The notes under the pieces are model-generated. The model saw only the letters and a list, made by a program, of their open reading frames with translations. It did no database searches and was not told the DNA's origin. A DNA stretch of 64,000 nucleotides from Caldicellulosiruptor diazotrophicus (GTDB lineage: Bacteria > Bacillota > Thermoanaerobacteria > Caldicellulosiruptorales > Caldicellulosiruptoraceae): contig NZ_AP024480.1 in NCBI RefSeq assembly GCF_017347585.1, forward strand, positions 1,696,001 to 1,760,000, in the 5' to 3' direction. Below are positions 19,176 through 28,950 of this stretch, piece by piece. The position numbers and the translations under genes were made by a program. Within the stretch, counting starts at the first letter, position 1; each line of letters opens with the position of its first letter.

Positions 19176-22100
19176 TTACTCATCTATATCATCTATCTCG
19201 CCCTGATCATCTTCTTGTGTCGCATTCATCAAATCCTCATAAAACTTCTCCTTATCCTCTTGAACATCTTTGTCTTCCTCTATTTCATCGCCACCTATTT
19301 CAAAAGCACTAAGTCCTTGTGGCTGCTCATCTTCATCAACAGACTCTTTTAGCTCAATCTCTTCGTTATTCTCAGACAAAAGCTTCACATCCAAACACAA
19401 GCTCTGAAGCTCTTTGACAAGCACTTTGAAAGACTCTGGTATTCCTGGTTCTGGAATATTTTCTCCTTTTACTATCGCTTCATATGTCTTGACTCTTCCT
19501 GTTACATCATCAGATTTTACAGTCAAAAGCTCTTGTAGAGTATATGCAGCACCGTATGCTTCAAGTGCCCAAACCTCCATCTCGCCAAATCTCTGACCGC
19601 CAAACTGAGCTTTACCGCCAAGTGGCTGCTGAGTAACAAGTGAATACGGCCCAGTCGAACGTGCGTGAATCTTATCGTCGACAAGGTGCACAAGTTTTAG
19701 CATATACATATACCCAACAGTTACTTCATTGTCAAATGGTTCACCTGTTCTACCATCATACAGGATTGTCTTACCTGTAGGATTTAATCCTGCAAGCTTT
19801 AATGCCTCTTCGATATCTTCCTCTTTAGCACCATCAAAAACAGGAGTTGCAACCTTCCATCCAAGCGCTTTAGCTGCATATCCAAGGTGCGTTTCCAAAA
19901 TCTGGCCAATGTTCATACGCGATGGTACACCAAGAGGATTTAAAACTATGTCAACAGGTGTACCGTCAGGTAAAAATGGCATATCCTCAACTGGAAGGAT
20001 CCTTGATATAACACCTTTGTTGCCATGGCGGCCTGCCATCTTGTCACCAACTGATATTTTTCTTTTCTGAGCAACATACACTCTTACAAGCTGGTTTACG
20101 CCAGGTGGGAGTTCGTCTCCTTTGTCGCGCGAAAATACCTTTACATCTACAACTATTCCACCTTCGCCATGTGGTACTCTCAATGAAGTATCTCTTGTCT
20201 CTCTTGCCTTTTCACCAAATATAGCTCTCAAAAGTCTTTCCTCAGCTGTAAGTTCTGTCTCACCCTTTGGAGTAACCTTACCAACAAGAATATCACCGCT
20301 CTTTACTTCTGCACCAATTCTTATAATGCCTCTTTCATCCAGATCTTTGATTGCATCTTCGCCAACATTAGGAATATCTCTTGTTATCTCCTCAGGTCCA
20401 AGTTTTGTATCTCTCGCCTCACACTCATATTCTTCTATATGAATAGAGGTATAAACATCTTCTTTTACAAGCCTTTCTGAAATCAATATAGCGTCCTCGT
20501 AGTTGTATCCTTCCCATGGCATGAAAGCAACAAGGACGTTTTTGCCAAGTGCAAGTTCACCATGGTCTGTGGAAGGTCCATCCGCAATAACTTCTCCAGC
20601 TTTAACCTCTTGTCCTTTTCTTACAATTGGTCTTTGGTTGAAACATGTCCCCTGGTTTGTTCTTTTAAACTTCAAAAGATGATACACATCTTTTGTTCCA
20701 TCATTATTTCTGATAACAATCTCATCAGCAGATACCTTTTCAACCACACCATCTTTCTTTGCAAGAATACATACACCAGAATCAACCGCAGCCCTGAATT
20801 CAACGCCTGTTCCAATTATTGGAGACTCTGTCATCAAAAGCGGCACCGCCTGGCGTTGCATGTTAGAACCCATAAGTGCCCTGTTTGCGTCGTCATTTTC
20901 TAAAAACGGAATTAGTGATGTTGAAACTGATACAATCTGTTTAGGTGATATATCTATAAGATCAACCTCATGCTTGTCAACCTCTATAATTTCTTCACCA
21001 AATCTAACAGTGACCCTCTGATTTATAAATCTTCCTTCTTCGTCAACAGGTTCTGTTGCTTGAGCAATCTTGTAAGTATCTTCCTCATCAGCGGTAAGAT
21101 ATACAACCTCATTTGTCACCCTTGCTTCTTTCTTGTCCACCTTTCTGTAAGGTGTCTCTAAAAATCCGTACTCGTTGACCCTCGCATATGTTGCCAAAGA
21201 GGTAATAAGACCTATGTTTGGGCCTTCAGGGGTTTCGATAGGGCACATCCTTCCATAATGAGAATGATGTACGTCTCTTACTTCAAACCCAGCTCTGTCT
21301 CTGGAAAGTCCACCTGGTCCCAAAGCAGAAAGCCTTCTTTTGTTTGTAAGTGCTGCAAGTGGATTTACCTGGTCCATAAATTGGGATAGTGGGCTTGAAC
21401 CAAAAAATTCCTTAATTGCTGCTGTAACAGGTCTTATGTTTATAAGCGTCTGAGGAGTTACAGTGTCAATATCATGTATGTTCATTCTCTCACGAATAAC
21501 TCTTTCCATTCGTGCAAGACCAATTCTGAACTGGTTTTGCAAAAGTTCTCCTACCGCTCTTACCCTTCTGTTGCCCAAATGGTCAATATCATCAGTTGTA
21601 CCTATGCCATATTTGAGACCCAAGAAATAGCTTGTTGCTGCAAATATATCATCTATTGTAAGGCAATATGGAACAAGCTCTCTCTCTCTTTCTTTTATAA
21701 GTCTTTTAATCTCAAGAACATCATTTGTAGTATTAAGAATATCATCCAAAACAGGTTTATAAACAAGTTCTTTTATGTTAAGGTCAGAGACATCAAATTC
21801 TACATATCTATCAAGTTTTACGGTGTTGTTCCCTACAACCTTAAATGGTCTTTCTTCATCTGCATATACCCATACTTCGTTAATACCAGCATCCTGAATT
21901 TGAGTAGCAATCTCTCTTGTAATCAACTCTCCTTCTTTTATTAATATTTCTTCAGTCCTGGGGTCAACTACATCCTGAGCAGATCTTTTATTGAAAATTC
22001 GTTTCCAGAGCGATAATTTTTTATTGAATTTATATCTCCCTACTTTTGCTAAATCATACCTTCTTGGGTCAAAGAACATATTGTAAAGAAGATTTCGAGC

Positions 22101-22868
22101 ATTTTCAACATTTGGTGGCTCTCCTGGTCTAAGTCTTCTATATACCTCTAAAAGAGCATTCTCAACTGGATTGCCAAGCTCACCTTTATTAGCTTCTTTC
22201 TCAAGAGAAGCTTTCAGTCTTTCATCCTCACCAAACTTCTCAAATATTAGCTGCTGATTGTAAAGCCCAAAAGCCTTCAAAAGGGTTGTGAGAGAAACTT
22301 TTCTTGTCCTGTCAAGTCTAACAGACAAAAGTTCACTCGCATCAGTTTCAAATTCAAGCCATGCACCCCTGTTTGGAATAAGAGTCCCTGAAAATATCTT
22401 TCTGCCCTGTTTATCAATAGAAGATGCAAAATAACATCCCGGCGAACGGATGAGCTGGCTTACAATAACCCTTTCTGCTCCGTTGATAATAAATGTTCCG
22501 GTTTCAGTCATAATTGGAAATTCGCCCATATAGATGTCCTGTTCCTTTATCTCACCTGTTTCTTTGTTTATGAGTCTTACCTTTACTTTTAGAGGTCTTG
22601 CATATGTGGCATCTCTTTCCTTGCATTCTTGTTCTGAATATTTAGGTGGCCCATCAAAATAATAGTCTACAAACTCCAAAAGCAAGGTCTCACTGTAATC
22701 TTTAATTGGAGATATCTCTCTTAAGACCTCTCTCAGTCCTTCATCTAAAAACCATTGAAATGATTTTTTCTGGATTTCCAAAAGATATGGCAAATCCAGA
22801 ACTTCCTTAACCTTACCATAACTCATTCTTTGAACTTTGCCATATTGCACAGGATGAGGTAGTGCCAA
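19176..22868 (-). CDS. rpoB: RNA polymerase beta subunit
   Basis: 1230 residues. The rifampicin-site region ([40 protein letters not shown]), [13 protein letters not shown], the GRHGNKGV motif and the C-terminal [24 protein letters not shown] are typical. The start is a TTG at 22868 seven bases after GAGGTGA. The C-terminal tail is acidic ([14 protein letters not shown]...DDIDE). It is read from a perfect promoter at 23014-23042. Unlike in many bacteria, rplJ/rplL are not directly upstream; cheB is. Confidence 0.99.
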   Translation of the reverse strand: MALPHPVQYGKVQRMSYGKVKEVLDLPYLLEIQKKSFQWFLDEGLREVLREISPIKDYSETLLLEFVDYYFDGPPKYSEQECKERDATYARPLKVKVRLINKETGEIKEQDIYMGEFPIMTETGTFIINGAERVIVSQLIRSPGCYFASSIDKQGRKIFSGTLIPNRGAWLEFETDASELLSVRLDRTRKVSLTTLLKAFGLYNQQLIFEKFGEDERLKASLEKEANKGELGNPVENALLEVYRRLRPGEPPNVENARNLLYNMFFDPRRYDLAKVGRYKFNKKLSLWKRIFNKRSAQDVVDPRTEEILIKEGELITREIATQIQDAGINEVWVYADEERPFKVVGNNTVKLDRYVEFDVSDLNIKELVYKPVLDDILNTTNDVLEIKRLIKERERELVPYCLTIDDIFAATSYFLGLKYGIGTTDDIDHLGNRRVRAVGELLQNQFRIGLARMERVIRERMNIHDIDTVTPQTLINIRPVTAAIKEFFGSSPLSQFMDQVNPLAALTNKRRLSALGPGGLSRDRAGFEVRDVHHSHYGRMCPIETPEGPNIGLITSLATYARVNEYGFLETPYRKVDKKEARVTNEVVYLTADEEDTYKIAQATEPVDEEGRFINQRVTVRFGEEIIEVDKHEVDLIDISPKQIVSVSTSLIPFLENDDANRALMGSNMQRQAVPLLMTESPIIGTGVEFRAAVDSGVCILAKKDGVVEKVSADEIVIRNNDGTKDVYHLLKFKRTNQGTCFNQRPIVRKGQEVKAGEVIADGPSTDHGELALGKNVLVAFMPWEGYNYEDAILISERLVKEDVYTSIHIEEYECEARDTKLGPEEITRDIPNVGEDAIKDLDERGIIRIGAEVKSGDILVGKVTPKGETELTAEERLLRAIFGEKARETRDTSLRVPHGEGGIVVDVKVFSRDKGDELPPGVNQLVRVYVAQKRKISVGDKMAGRHGNKGVISRILPVEDMPFLPDGTPVDIVLNPLGVPSRMNIGQILETHLGYAAKALGWKVATPVFDGAKEEDIEEALKLAGLNPTGKTILYDGRTGEPFDNEVTVGYMYMLKLVHLVDDKIHARSTGPYSLVTQQPLGGKAQFGGQRFGEMEVWALEAYGAAYTLQELLTVKSDDVTGRVKTYEAIVKGENIPEPGIPESFKVLVKELQSLCLDVKLLSENNEEIELKESVDEDEQPQGLSAFEIGGDEIEEDKDVQEDKEKFYEDLMNATQEDDQGEIDDIDE

Positions 22869-23013
22869 CTATATCACCTCTTAAAAAATTTCCTTATCTT
22901 TATTATTATTTCCTTAAAAATACAATCTATTCTTGAAAGCCTTCGCATATTGCAGCTTTTATTAGAATAGTCTAAGTTGAAAGGAAGTTATACCCATATT
23001 AACGCATTTTGTT

Positions 23014-23042
23014 ATTATAACATAAGCAGTTTTTTGTGTCAA
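23014..23042 (-). promoter_or_regulatory. Consensus sigma-A promoter of rpoBC
   Basis: TTGACA (23037-23042), 17-base spacer, TATAAT (23014-23019) on the minus strand: a perfect match to consensus. The predicted start leaves a leader of about 140 bases before rpoB, in which I see only weak hairpins. Confidence 0.85.
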
Positions 23043-23078
23043 TGAAGTGAATAAAAATTTATTTTCACTTTAAAAAAT

Positions 23079-23120
23079 AAAGATGACCACTTGTTCAATA
23101 ATTTTTGAGTGGTCATCTTT
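23079..23120 (-). terminator. Intrinsic terminator of cheB
   Basis: Perfect 13-base arms AAAGATGACCACT (23079-23091) and AGTGGTCATCTTT (23108-23120), followed on the minus strand by TTTATTTTTT. Confidence 0.9.
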
Positions 23121-23147
23121 TTAAGAACTTTAAATTTTTTAAATTTT

Positions 23148-24188
23148 TCATACTCTATTTAAAAGATCAACAATTTGGTCGGGGCTTAAAACAAGTTCAA
23201 TTGCTCCTTTTTCAATGGCTGCTTTGGGCATTCCAAATACAACACAACTTTTTTCATCCTGTGCAATCGTGAGAGCACCTTTTTTCCTCATCTCTAAAAT
23301 CCCATCACTCCCATCAGAACCCATCCCTGTCATCACAATTCCAACAGAAGCTTTTCCACAAGCTTCTGCAATTGAGCTGAAAAGAATGTCCGCTGAAGGT
23401 TTGTGGCTTTTTATTTTCTCAAGGTCAAGAACTCTTGTATAAAGTTTTCCATTCATCTCTTCCACTGCCAAATGATAGCCACCTTTAGCAATATATATAC
23501 AACTACCTTTTATCTCTTCATTATCAGTAACCTCTTTTATACATTTTGATGTAAGGGCAGCAAGTCTTGTTGCAAACGGTTTTGTGAAGTTAGGTGGCAT
23601 ATGTTGAACAACAAGAATGGGAATTGGAAAATCTTTTTTCAGTGCTTTAAACATTTTTTCTAAGACTGGAGGACCTCCTGTGGATATACCAATACCGATA
23701 ACCTTAGCCAATCTTACTCTTTCAATTACATTTTCCTCCAGTAATATTTTGTCTTCACTAGCAGCTGGAAGATTGTAGTTTTTTGATGTGTCTTCTTTTT
23801 TACACTCTTCGCAGACTGCAGTAAGTTTCCTTATTAGCTCATATTTAAAATCTTCAAGTTCTTCTTCTGAAGACGGTTTTAAAATATAATCGAAAGCACC
23901 TGCAGACAATGCCTCAAATGTTGTATATGCTCCAGGCCGCGTGTACGCACTTATCATCAAAATCTTCGTATCCGTTATCTCTTTTATTTTTTTTATAAGC
24001 TCAACACCATTCATATATGGCATTTCATAATCAATTGTTATTATATCAAACTTGAATTTTCTTACTTTGTCAAGTGCAATTAGAGGAGTTTGAGCAACTG
24101 TAACAACAAATTTACCTGTATTTTCTAAGATAGATTTTATGAGCTGTCTCATAAACGCTGAATCGTCAACAACCAATACCTTGTACAT
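23148..24188 (-). CDS. cheB: Chemotaxis response regulator / protein-glutamate methylesterase CheB
   Basis: 346 residues with two domains. Residues 1-125 form a receiver (VLVVDDSAFMRQ with the acidic pair, IITIDYEMPYMNG with the phospho-acceptor Asp, KIS-type ISAYT and a conserved Lys in KPSS). After a linker come the methylesterase motifs GISTGGPP (catalytic Ser), QHMPPNFTKPFATRL (catalytic His) and MTGMGSDGSDG (catalytic Asp). It removes methyl groups from chemoreceptors. The ATG at 24188 begins MYKVLVVDD; a longer in-frame ATG at 24248 adds an unconserved lead. No other chemotaxis gene is in the window; its partner upstream is the glycerol-1-phosphate dehydrogenase homologue. Confidence 0.95.
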   Translation of the reverse strand: MYKVLVVDDSAFMRQLIKSILENTGKFVVTVAQTPLIALDKVRKFKFDIITIDYEMPYMNGVELIKKIKEITDTKILMISAYTRPGAYTTFEALSAGAFDYILKPSSEEELEDFKYELIRKLTAVCEECKKEDTSKNYNLPAASEDKILLEENVIERVRLAKVIGIGISTGGPPVLEKMFKALKKDFPIPILVVQHMPPNFTKPFATRLAALTSKCIKEVTDNEEIKGSCIYIAKGGYHLAVEEMNGKLYTRVLDLEKIKSHKPSADILFSSIAEACGKASVGIVMTGMGSDGSDGILEMRKKGALTIAQDEKSCVVFGMPKAAIEKGAIELVLSPDQIVDLLNRV

Positions 24189-24260
24189 AAACTCATCACC
24201 AATACAATCATTTTCAATAATATTTATTCCCAAAATTTCAGGTATCAAAACAGAAAATGC

Positions 24261-25478
24261 TCAGAAGCTTTGGATAACTTCATCTGTTAAGCCTAAAAAT
24301 TCGTACAAATGTAGTATAGTAAACCTTTCTCTGATATTCGGTGCACATAGAAATGACATCTTAAAAAGATTCTCATCTAAACCGATCTCCCAATAATTCA
24401 GAGGCATTTCAAGTTTTTTATATGAATCAACCAACTCTTTATACACTCTTATTGCATCCTTTATTAAATTATCTATAACCTCTTTCTTTTCAACAATCCT
24501 GTTTATTACTTGACTCCTAAACTCTTCATTGTTTATCTTTCTTACTCTCCTTTCATTTTGTTTAATCACATTTTCAAAAGTCCATTGAAATGCTTTTTTA
24601 ATTATATTTTCCCATCTATTTATATTTACTTTATATTCTTTTCTTTCAATAATTTCGGACTTATCAAGATTCAAAAAGTGTTGATAAAACCTTAGTACAT
24701 AAAGGGTTGCAAGTCCAACTTTAATCCCATGATAAGTTTTTACTCTGTGATATTCCCAAAAATGAGAAAGATGGTGTTCACTGCCAGACGCAGGTCGCGA
24801 TGAATTAACTCTTGACATCATAATACCAGATGTTATTAGTCCTTCCAATAAATTTCTGTAAAAATTGTTTTTACCTACTGATTTTAGCGTTTTTAAATAT
24901 GTATCTTTCATAATTTGTAAAACTTCTAAGTCTAACATTTCATCAAAGATGATATGCGAAAGTTGCCAGTCAAGAAGAGCAGTTATCTTGCCCATCAAAT
25001 CTCCAAAACCAGCCTTCTTTAAAATTTCAGGTGAATTCACTATTACTTCCATATCTACAAATATAGCTTCTGGTGGTGATGCTATAACCGTTGTTTTTAA
25101 ACCATTTATAGTAAGTGCTGCTACAGAAGACGCAAATCCGTCCATAGAAGGTGCGGTAGGAAACAAAACAAATGGGGTTTTTAACTTGTACGCTGTATAC
25201 CGCGTAATATCAGAAATGGTTCCACTTCCTATCCCAACAAATATGTCCGCCTGTTCTATCTCAAACAAAATTCTTCCAAGTGAATACTCATCTGCAATAG
25301 CATCTGGCTCAAAACATACAATCTTATATTTAATATCATTTGTTTCAACAGCTTCCCTGACTTTATTGGCACACACATTAAGTGTATTTTTGTCGCATAC
25401 AATCAACAAAGATTTATATCCATTTTTGTTAATGAACTTTGAAAAAGACTCATATGGTTCTTGCCATATCACTTTCAC
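24261..25478 (-). CDS. egsA: sn-Glycerol-1-phosphate dehydrogenase (EgsA/AraM family)
   Basis: About 405 residues of the iron/zinc-dependent alcohol dehydrogenase-like superfamily. It shows the NAD site GIGSGTISDITRY, the family signature PTAPSMDGFASSVAAL, GDLMGKITALLDW, and metal-binding histidines in SGSEHHLSHFWEYH and YHGIKVGLAT. Family enzymes reduce dihydroxyacetone phosphate to sn-glycerol-1-phosphate; in Bacillus, AraM feeds heptaprenylglyceryl phosphate synthesis. The start is the GTG at 25478 because GAGGTG lies six bases before it and covers an earlier GTG at 25487. It is followed by cheB after a 72-base gap with no terminator. Confidence 0.9.
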   Translation of the reverse strand: MKVIWQEPYESFSKFINKNGYKSLLIVCDKNTLNVCANKVREAVETNDIKYKIVCFEPDAIADEYSLGRILFEIEQADIFVGIGSGTISDITRYTAYKLKTPFVLFPTAPSMDGFASSVAALTINGLKTTVIASPPEAIFVDMEVIVNSPEILKKAGFGDLMGKITALLDWQLSHIIFDEMLDLEVLQIMKDTYLKTLKSVGKNNFYRNLLEGLITSGIMMSRVNSSRPASGSEHHLSHFWEYHRVKTYHGIKVGLATLYVLRFYQHFLNLDKSEIIERKEYKVNINRWENIIKKAFQWTFENVIKQNERRVRKINNEEFRSQVINRIVEKKEVIDNLIKDAIRVYKELVDSYKKLEMPLNYWEIGLDENLFKMSFLCAPNIRERFTILHLYEFLGLTDEVIQSF

Positions 25479-25518
25479 GCGTATCACCTCTTTCTGGGAA
25501 TCAAATATACTAGATATA

Positions 25519-25588
25519 ATTCAAAAAGGCTGCCCATTTTTCAGTTTTTGTATAATAAGCTAATAATCTTTCGGCAGCCTTTTTGAAT
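25519..25588 (-). terminator. Terminator after thrS
   Basis: Perfect 16-base arms (25519-25534 and 25573-25588, core AAAAAGGCTGCC) with a 38-base loop, starting two bases after the thrS stop. The minus-strand second arm itself contains the T-run. Confidence 0.8.
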
Positions 25589-25590
25589 TT

Positions 25591-27510
25591 CTACTCTAAA
25601 GCTCTTTTCTCAACTTTATCTTTAACTATTGAAATAAATTCATCAAGGGTAAAAGAACCTAAATCTCCCTTTTTTCTATCTCTCACAGAAATAGTATTAT
25701 CTTTTTGCTCTTTTTCACCCACTATCACCATATATGGTATCTTTTGTAATTGCGCATCTCTTATTTTATATCCTACAGTTTCTGACCTAAAATCTTCTTC
25801 AACTCTAAATCCATTCTCCTTTAGTACTTGAGATACCTTAGTTGCATAATCATTGAAATTGTCAGATACAGGTATTATTTTTATTTGAGTGGGTGCTAAC
25901 CACACCGGAAATGCACCAGCAAAGTGTTCAGTAAGTATTGCAATAAATCTCTCTATGCTGCCAAAGACAACTCTGTGTAGCATTACTGGTCTATGTTTAG
26001 CACCATCTTCACCTATATAATATAAGTCAAACCTCTCTGGCATTTGAAAATCAAGTTGGATTGTTGCACATTGCCACGTTCTTTTTAAACTATCCTCAAG
26101 ATGAAAATCAATTTTAGGACCATAAAAAGCTCCATCGCCTTCATTTATTTTATAATCTATACCTACTTCCTCTAAAGCTTCTTTTAGAGCAGTTTCAGCC
26201 ATATTCCATTGTTCATCTGTCCCCATATAATTTTCCGGCCTTGTTGAAAGTTCAACATGATATTTGAAACCAAATACATTATAAAAATAATCAATAAGGT
26301 CAATTACACCTTTAATTTCATCTTTTATCTGCGACGGTAACATGAAGATATGAGCATCGTCTTGCGTAAAACATCTTACTCTCATAAGTCCATGCAATAC
26401 ACCAGATAACTCATGTCTGTGAACAAGCCCAAGTTCACACAGTCGCTGAGGAAGGTCCCTGTATGAATGTGATTTTCTTTTATAGACTAATATGCTGCCT
26501 GGACAGTTCATAGGTTTTATTGCAAACTCCTGTTCATCTATCTTGGTAAAATACATATTATCTTTATAATGGTCCCAATGTCCTGACTGAACCCAAAGCT
26601 CTTTTGTTAACATTATAGGAGTTTTTATTTCCTGATAACCTCTTTTCTTATGTTCATCTCTCCAAAAGTCTTCTAATATGTTTCTTATAATCATTCCTTT
26701 GGGCAAAAAGAAAGGAAATCCTGGGCCTTCCTCAAAAATATCAAATAAATCAAGTTCTCTCCCAAGTTTTCTATGGTCTCGTTTCTTTGCTTCTTCAAGC
26801 ATTGTGAGATATTCATCAAGTTGCGATTTTTTTTCGTAAGAGATTCCATAGATCCTTTGAAGCATCTTATTTTTTGAATCTCCCCGCCAATAAGCGCCTG
26901 CTATAGAAAGCAACTTGAAAGCTTTTACCCTCCCTGTTGTTGGAAGATGTGGACCTGTGCAAAGGTCAACAAATTCACCTTGCTTATAAAAAGATATAAT
27001 TTCTCCTTCTGGAATATCATTTATAAGTTCAACTTTGTAGTTTTCTCCTCTTTGTTGCATAAGTTTAATCGCTTCTTCTTTAGAAAGTTCAAATCTTTCA
27101 ATTTTTAAATCTTCTTTTATTATTTTTTGCATCTCTTGCTCAATTTTTTCTAGAAGTTCCTTAGTAATTGACTCTTCAATGTCAAAGTCATAATAAAAAC
27201 CATTATCAATTGCAGGTCCTATGCCAAGTTTTACTTTATCGCCAAAGATTCTTTTGACAGCCTGAGCTAAAATATGTGAGGTTGTGTGCCAGTAAACCTT
27301 TTTACCTTCATCACTTGAAAATGTAACAATCTCAAAACTGCAATCTTCCTCGAGAACAGTCCATAGGTCTTTCAATACTCCGTTAATCTTACATGCAACT
27401 GCCTCTTTATAAAGTTTCATAGAGATTGTCTTTATAAACTCTATAGCAGATATTCCTTTCTCTGCTTCTACTATTTTTTCATCTGGAAGAGTTATATTAA
27501 TTTTGTCCAT
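25591..27510 (-). CDS. thrS: Threonyl-tRNA synthetase
   Basis: 639 residues, full length. It has an N-terminal TGS domain (ITLPDEKIVEAEKGISAIEF), an editing domain with the HTTSHILAQAVKR and CTGPH metal sites, and a class II core with motif 2 (RVRCFTQDDAHIF) and motif 3 near HRVVFGSIERF. The zinc-type site MNCPGS precedes an anticodon-binding C-terminus. The ATG at 27510 begins MDKINITLPD; an ATG at 27549 that overlaps the stop of the TPR gene (ATGA) is also in frame and has a weak site. No T-box was seen, because the gene lies inside an operon. Confidence 0.98.
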   Translation of the reverse strand: MDKINITLPDEKIVEAEKGISAIEFIKTISMKLYKEAVACKINGVLKDLWTVLEEDCSFEIVTFSSDEGKKVYWHTTSHILAQAVKRIFGDKVKLGIGPAIDNGFYYDFDIEESITKELLEKIEQEMQKIIKEDLKIERFELSKEEAIKLMQQRGENYKVELINDIPEGEIISFYKQGEFVDLCTGPHLPTTGRVKAFKLLSIAGAYWRGDSKNKMLQRIYGISYEKKSQLDEYLTMLEEAKKRDHRKLGRELDLFDIFEEGPGFPFFLPKGMIIRNILEDFWRDEHKKRGYQEIKTPIMLTKELWVQSGHWDHYKDNMYFTKIDEQEFAIKPMNCPGSILVYKRKSHSYRDLPQRLCELGLVHRHELSGVLHGLMRVRCFTQDDAHIFMLPSQIKDEIKGVIDLIDYFYNVFGFKYHVELSTRPENYMGTDEQWNMAETALKEALEEVGIDYKINEGDGAFYGPKIDFHLEDSLKRTWQCATIQLDFQMPERFDLYYIGEDGAKHRPVMLHRVVFGSIERFIAILTEHFAGAFPVWLAPTQIKIIPVSDNFNDYATKVSQVLKENGFRVEEDFRSETVGYKIRDAQLQKIPYMVIVGEKEQKDNTISVRDRKKGDLGSFTLDEFISIVKDKVEKRALE

Positions 27511-27545
27511 TGTACCATCAATGCCTCCTTTTGTAAAATAACATT

Positions 27546-28931
27546 TCATATTTCCTTGTTAAGCAGAAGTTCTTTGAAATCACTAAACCATTTAGAGAAA
27601 ACTGCCTGTGAAATACCAAAAATTTTAGCTATGTCTTTTTGTTTTATTCTCTCTTTTTTGATAAATTTTTTGAATACGTATAATACAATTGCAGCAATAA
27701 CCTGAAGATTTAATTTTGGCTTTTCAAGAGGAAGATTTTTTAGAAGATTAATAATAGTCTCTTGGTCCTTCTGATTTAATTCTGTATACTGCCGTAAAAT
27801 TTCTATAACTTTTTGTCTGTTTTCCTCTACAGTTTGAGAAAAATAATTGTCAATATGATTTTGGAGTTGTTTTTTTAGCTCCTTTTCTTCCATGCCCTCT
27901 AAAAACTTGAAACCTGATTCGAAATAATCAATAATATCTTTTTCAAATGTCTTTATTACATTATCGACTTTCTTCAAAAAATAGTCAATCCTAATCTCAG
28001 GCATTTCAAAGTTCCTTTTTAAGTATTCCCAAATTTTTTTTGCTTTAAGATACCTTCGTGTGTTGTAAAGGCTTATGGCTTCAATATGTTTAAAATATGG
28101 CTCTTTTGTAATCTCAAAAAGTTCATTTGCGCGCTGGGCAATTTCACTATGCTGATTTAACTTGATAAGAGTATCTAAAATCTTTATTTTGTCTTTGCTA
28201 TCATATGTTTTTATGTCTAATACCACTTTTAAATGCCTTTTCATCTCTCTTTCTTTTCCTATACTCCTGTAAAAAAACGCTAAATTACAGTTTGCATATA
28301 TATTGTACTTGTCAATTTGAAGAACTTTTTTTGCTTCTTCAATCGCTCTTTGAACATCGCCTATATAAAAATAAGCAAGTGAAAGGTTGTTTCTTGCAGC
28401 AAGGACGCTATTATCTTTTGCTAATATCATCTTAAAATATTTCATTGCATCTTCGTATCTTCCACTTTCAAGAAGGAAATTACCTCTTTCTAATAGTTTT
28501 GAATATTTTTCGATTTCTTTTTGTTCTTTTTCAAACTCTTCTTGACTTTCAATAAAGTCAAGAAGGTCCTCCGCTGCTTCTTTAAACTCAATGTTATTAG
28601 AAAGTTTTATATACCTCTTTAAAAAATTTTTTGCCTCTTTGAATTTGCCCATCTCAAAAAAATTGCATCCAAGACCAAAAAGTGAATCATAGAACTCCGG
28701 ACTATCTTTTGCTAGCTCGTTCAACAGCTTATTTGAAGTCTCAAAATCACCAACCTGTGCTAAAAGTCCAGCGAGGTTAAACTTTATCTCAACATTTTTA
28801 TTATCAAGTTCAAGAGCTTTCATGAGTCTTTTTATTGCAAGATCTATTTCTCCCTTTTCGTAATGTTTAATCCCAATTTTAAAATACATTGATGATGTAG
28901 GATTGAGGTTAATTACCTTCCCCTTGGTCAT
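27546..28931 (-). CDS. TPR protein with C-terminal helix-turn-helix-like domain
   Basis: 461 residues. Residues 15-250 hold tetratricopeptide-like repeats (for example YFKIGIKHYEKGEIDLAIKRL and RGNFLLESGRYEDAMKYFKMIL), with further helical repeats to about 330. The last 60 residues (LQVIAAIVLYVFKKF, then KQKDIAKIFGISQAVFSKWF) look like a helix-turn-helix region, resembling a TFIIB cyclin-type repeat or the DUF6398 domain. I know no assigned function. The repeats suggest protein-protein contact and the tail suggests nucleic-acid binding. The ATG at 28931 has GAGGAG upstream. Its end overlaps the possible upstream thrS start by four bases. It follows the AlbA_2 gene after 19 bases. Confidence 0.85.
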   Translation of the reverse strand: MTKGKVINLNPTSSMYFKIGIKHYEKGEIDLAIKRLMKALELDNKNVEIKFNLAGLLAQVGDFETSNKLLNELAKDSPEFYDSLFGLGCNFFEMGKFKEAKNFLKRYIKLSNNIEFKEAAEDLLDFIESQEEFEKEQKEIEKYSKLLERGNFLLESGRYEDAMKYFKMILAKDNSVLAARNNLSLAYFYIGDVQRAIEEAKKVLQIDKYNIYANCNLAFFYRSIGKEREMKRHLKVVLDIKTYDSKDKIKILDTLIKLNQHSEIAQRANELFEITKEPYFKHIEAISLYNTRRYLKAKKIWEYLKRNFEMPEIRIDYFLKKVDNVIKTFEKDIIDYFESGFKFLEGMEEKELKKQLQNHIDNYFSQTVEENRQKVIEILRQYTELNQKDQETIINLLKNLPLEKPKLNLQVIAAIVLYVFKKFIKKERIKQKDIAKIFGISQAVFSKWFSDFKELLLNKEI

Positions 28932-28950
28932 TTTTCATTACTCCTCTTTT

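Noticed and set aside
22869-23010. Structured leader or autogenous control element before rpoB
   Set aside because: Only weak stems could be drawn by eye; nothing distinct from random AT-rich sequence.
27511-27549. T-box leader or longer start for thrS
   Set aside because: No T-box motif is present upstream; the gene lies in an operon and the ATG at 27510 gives the normal TGS domain start.
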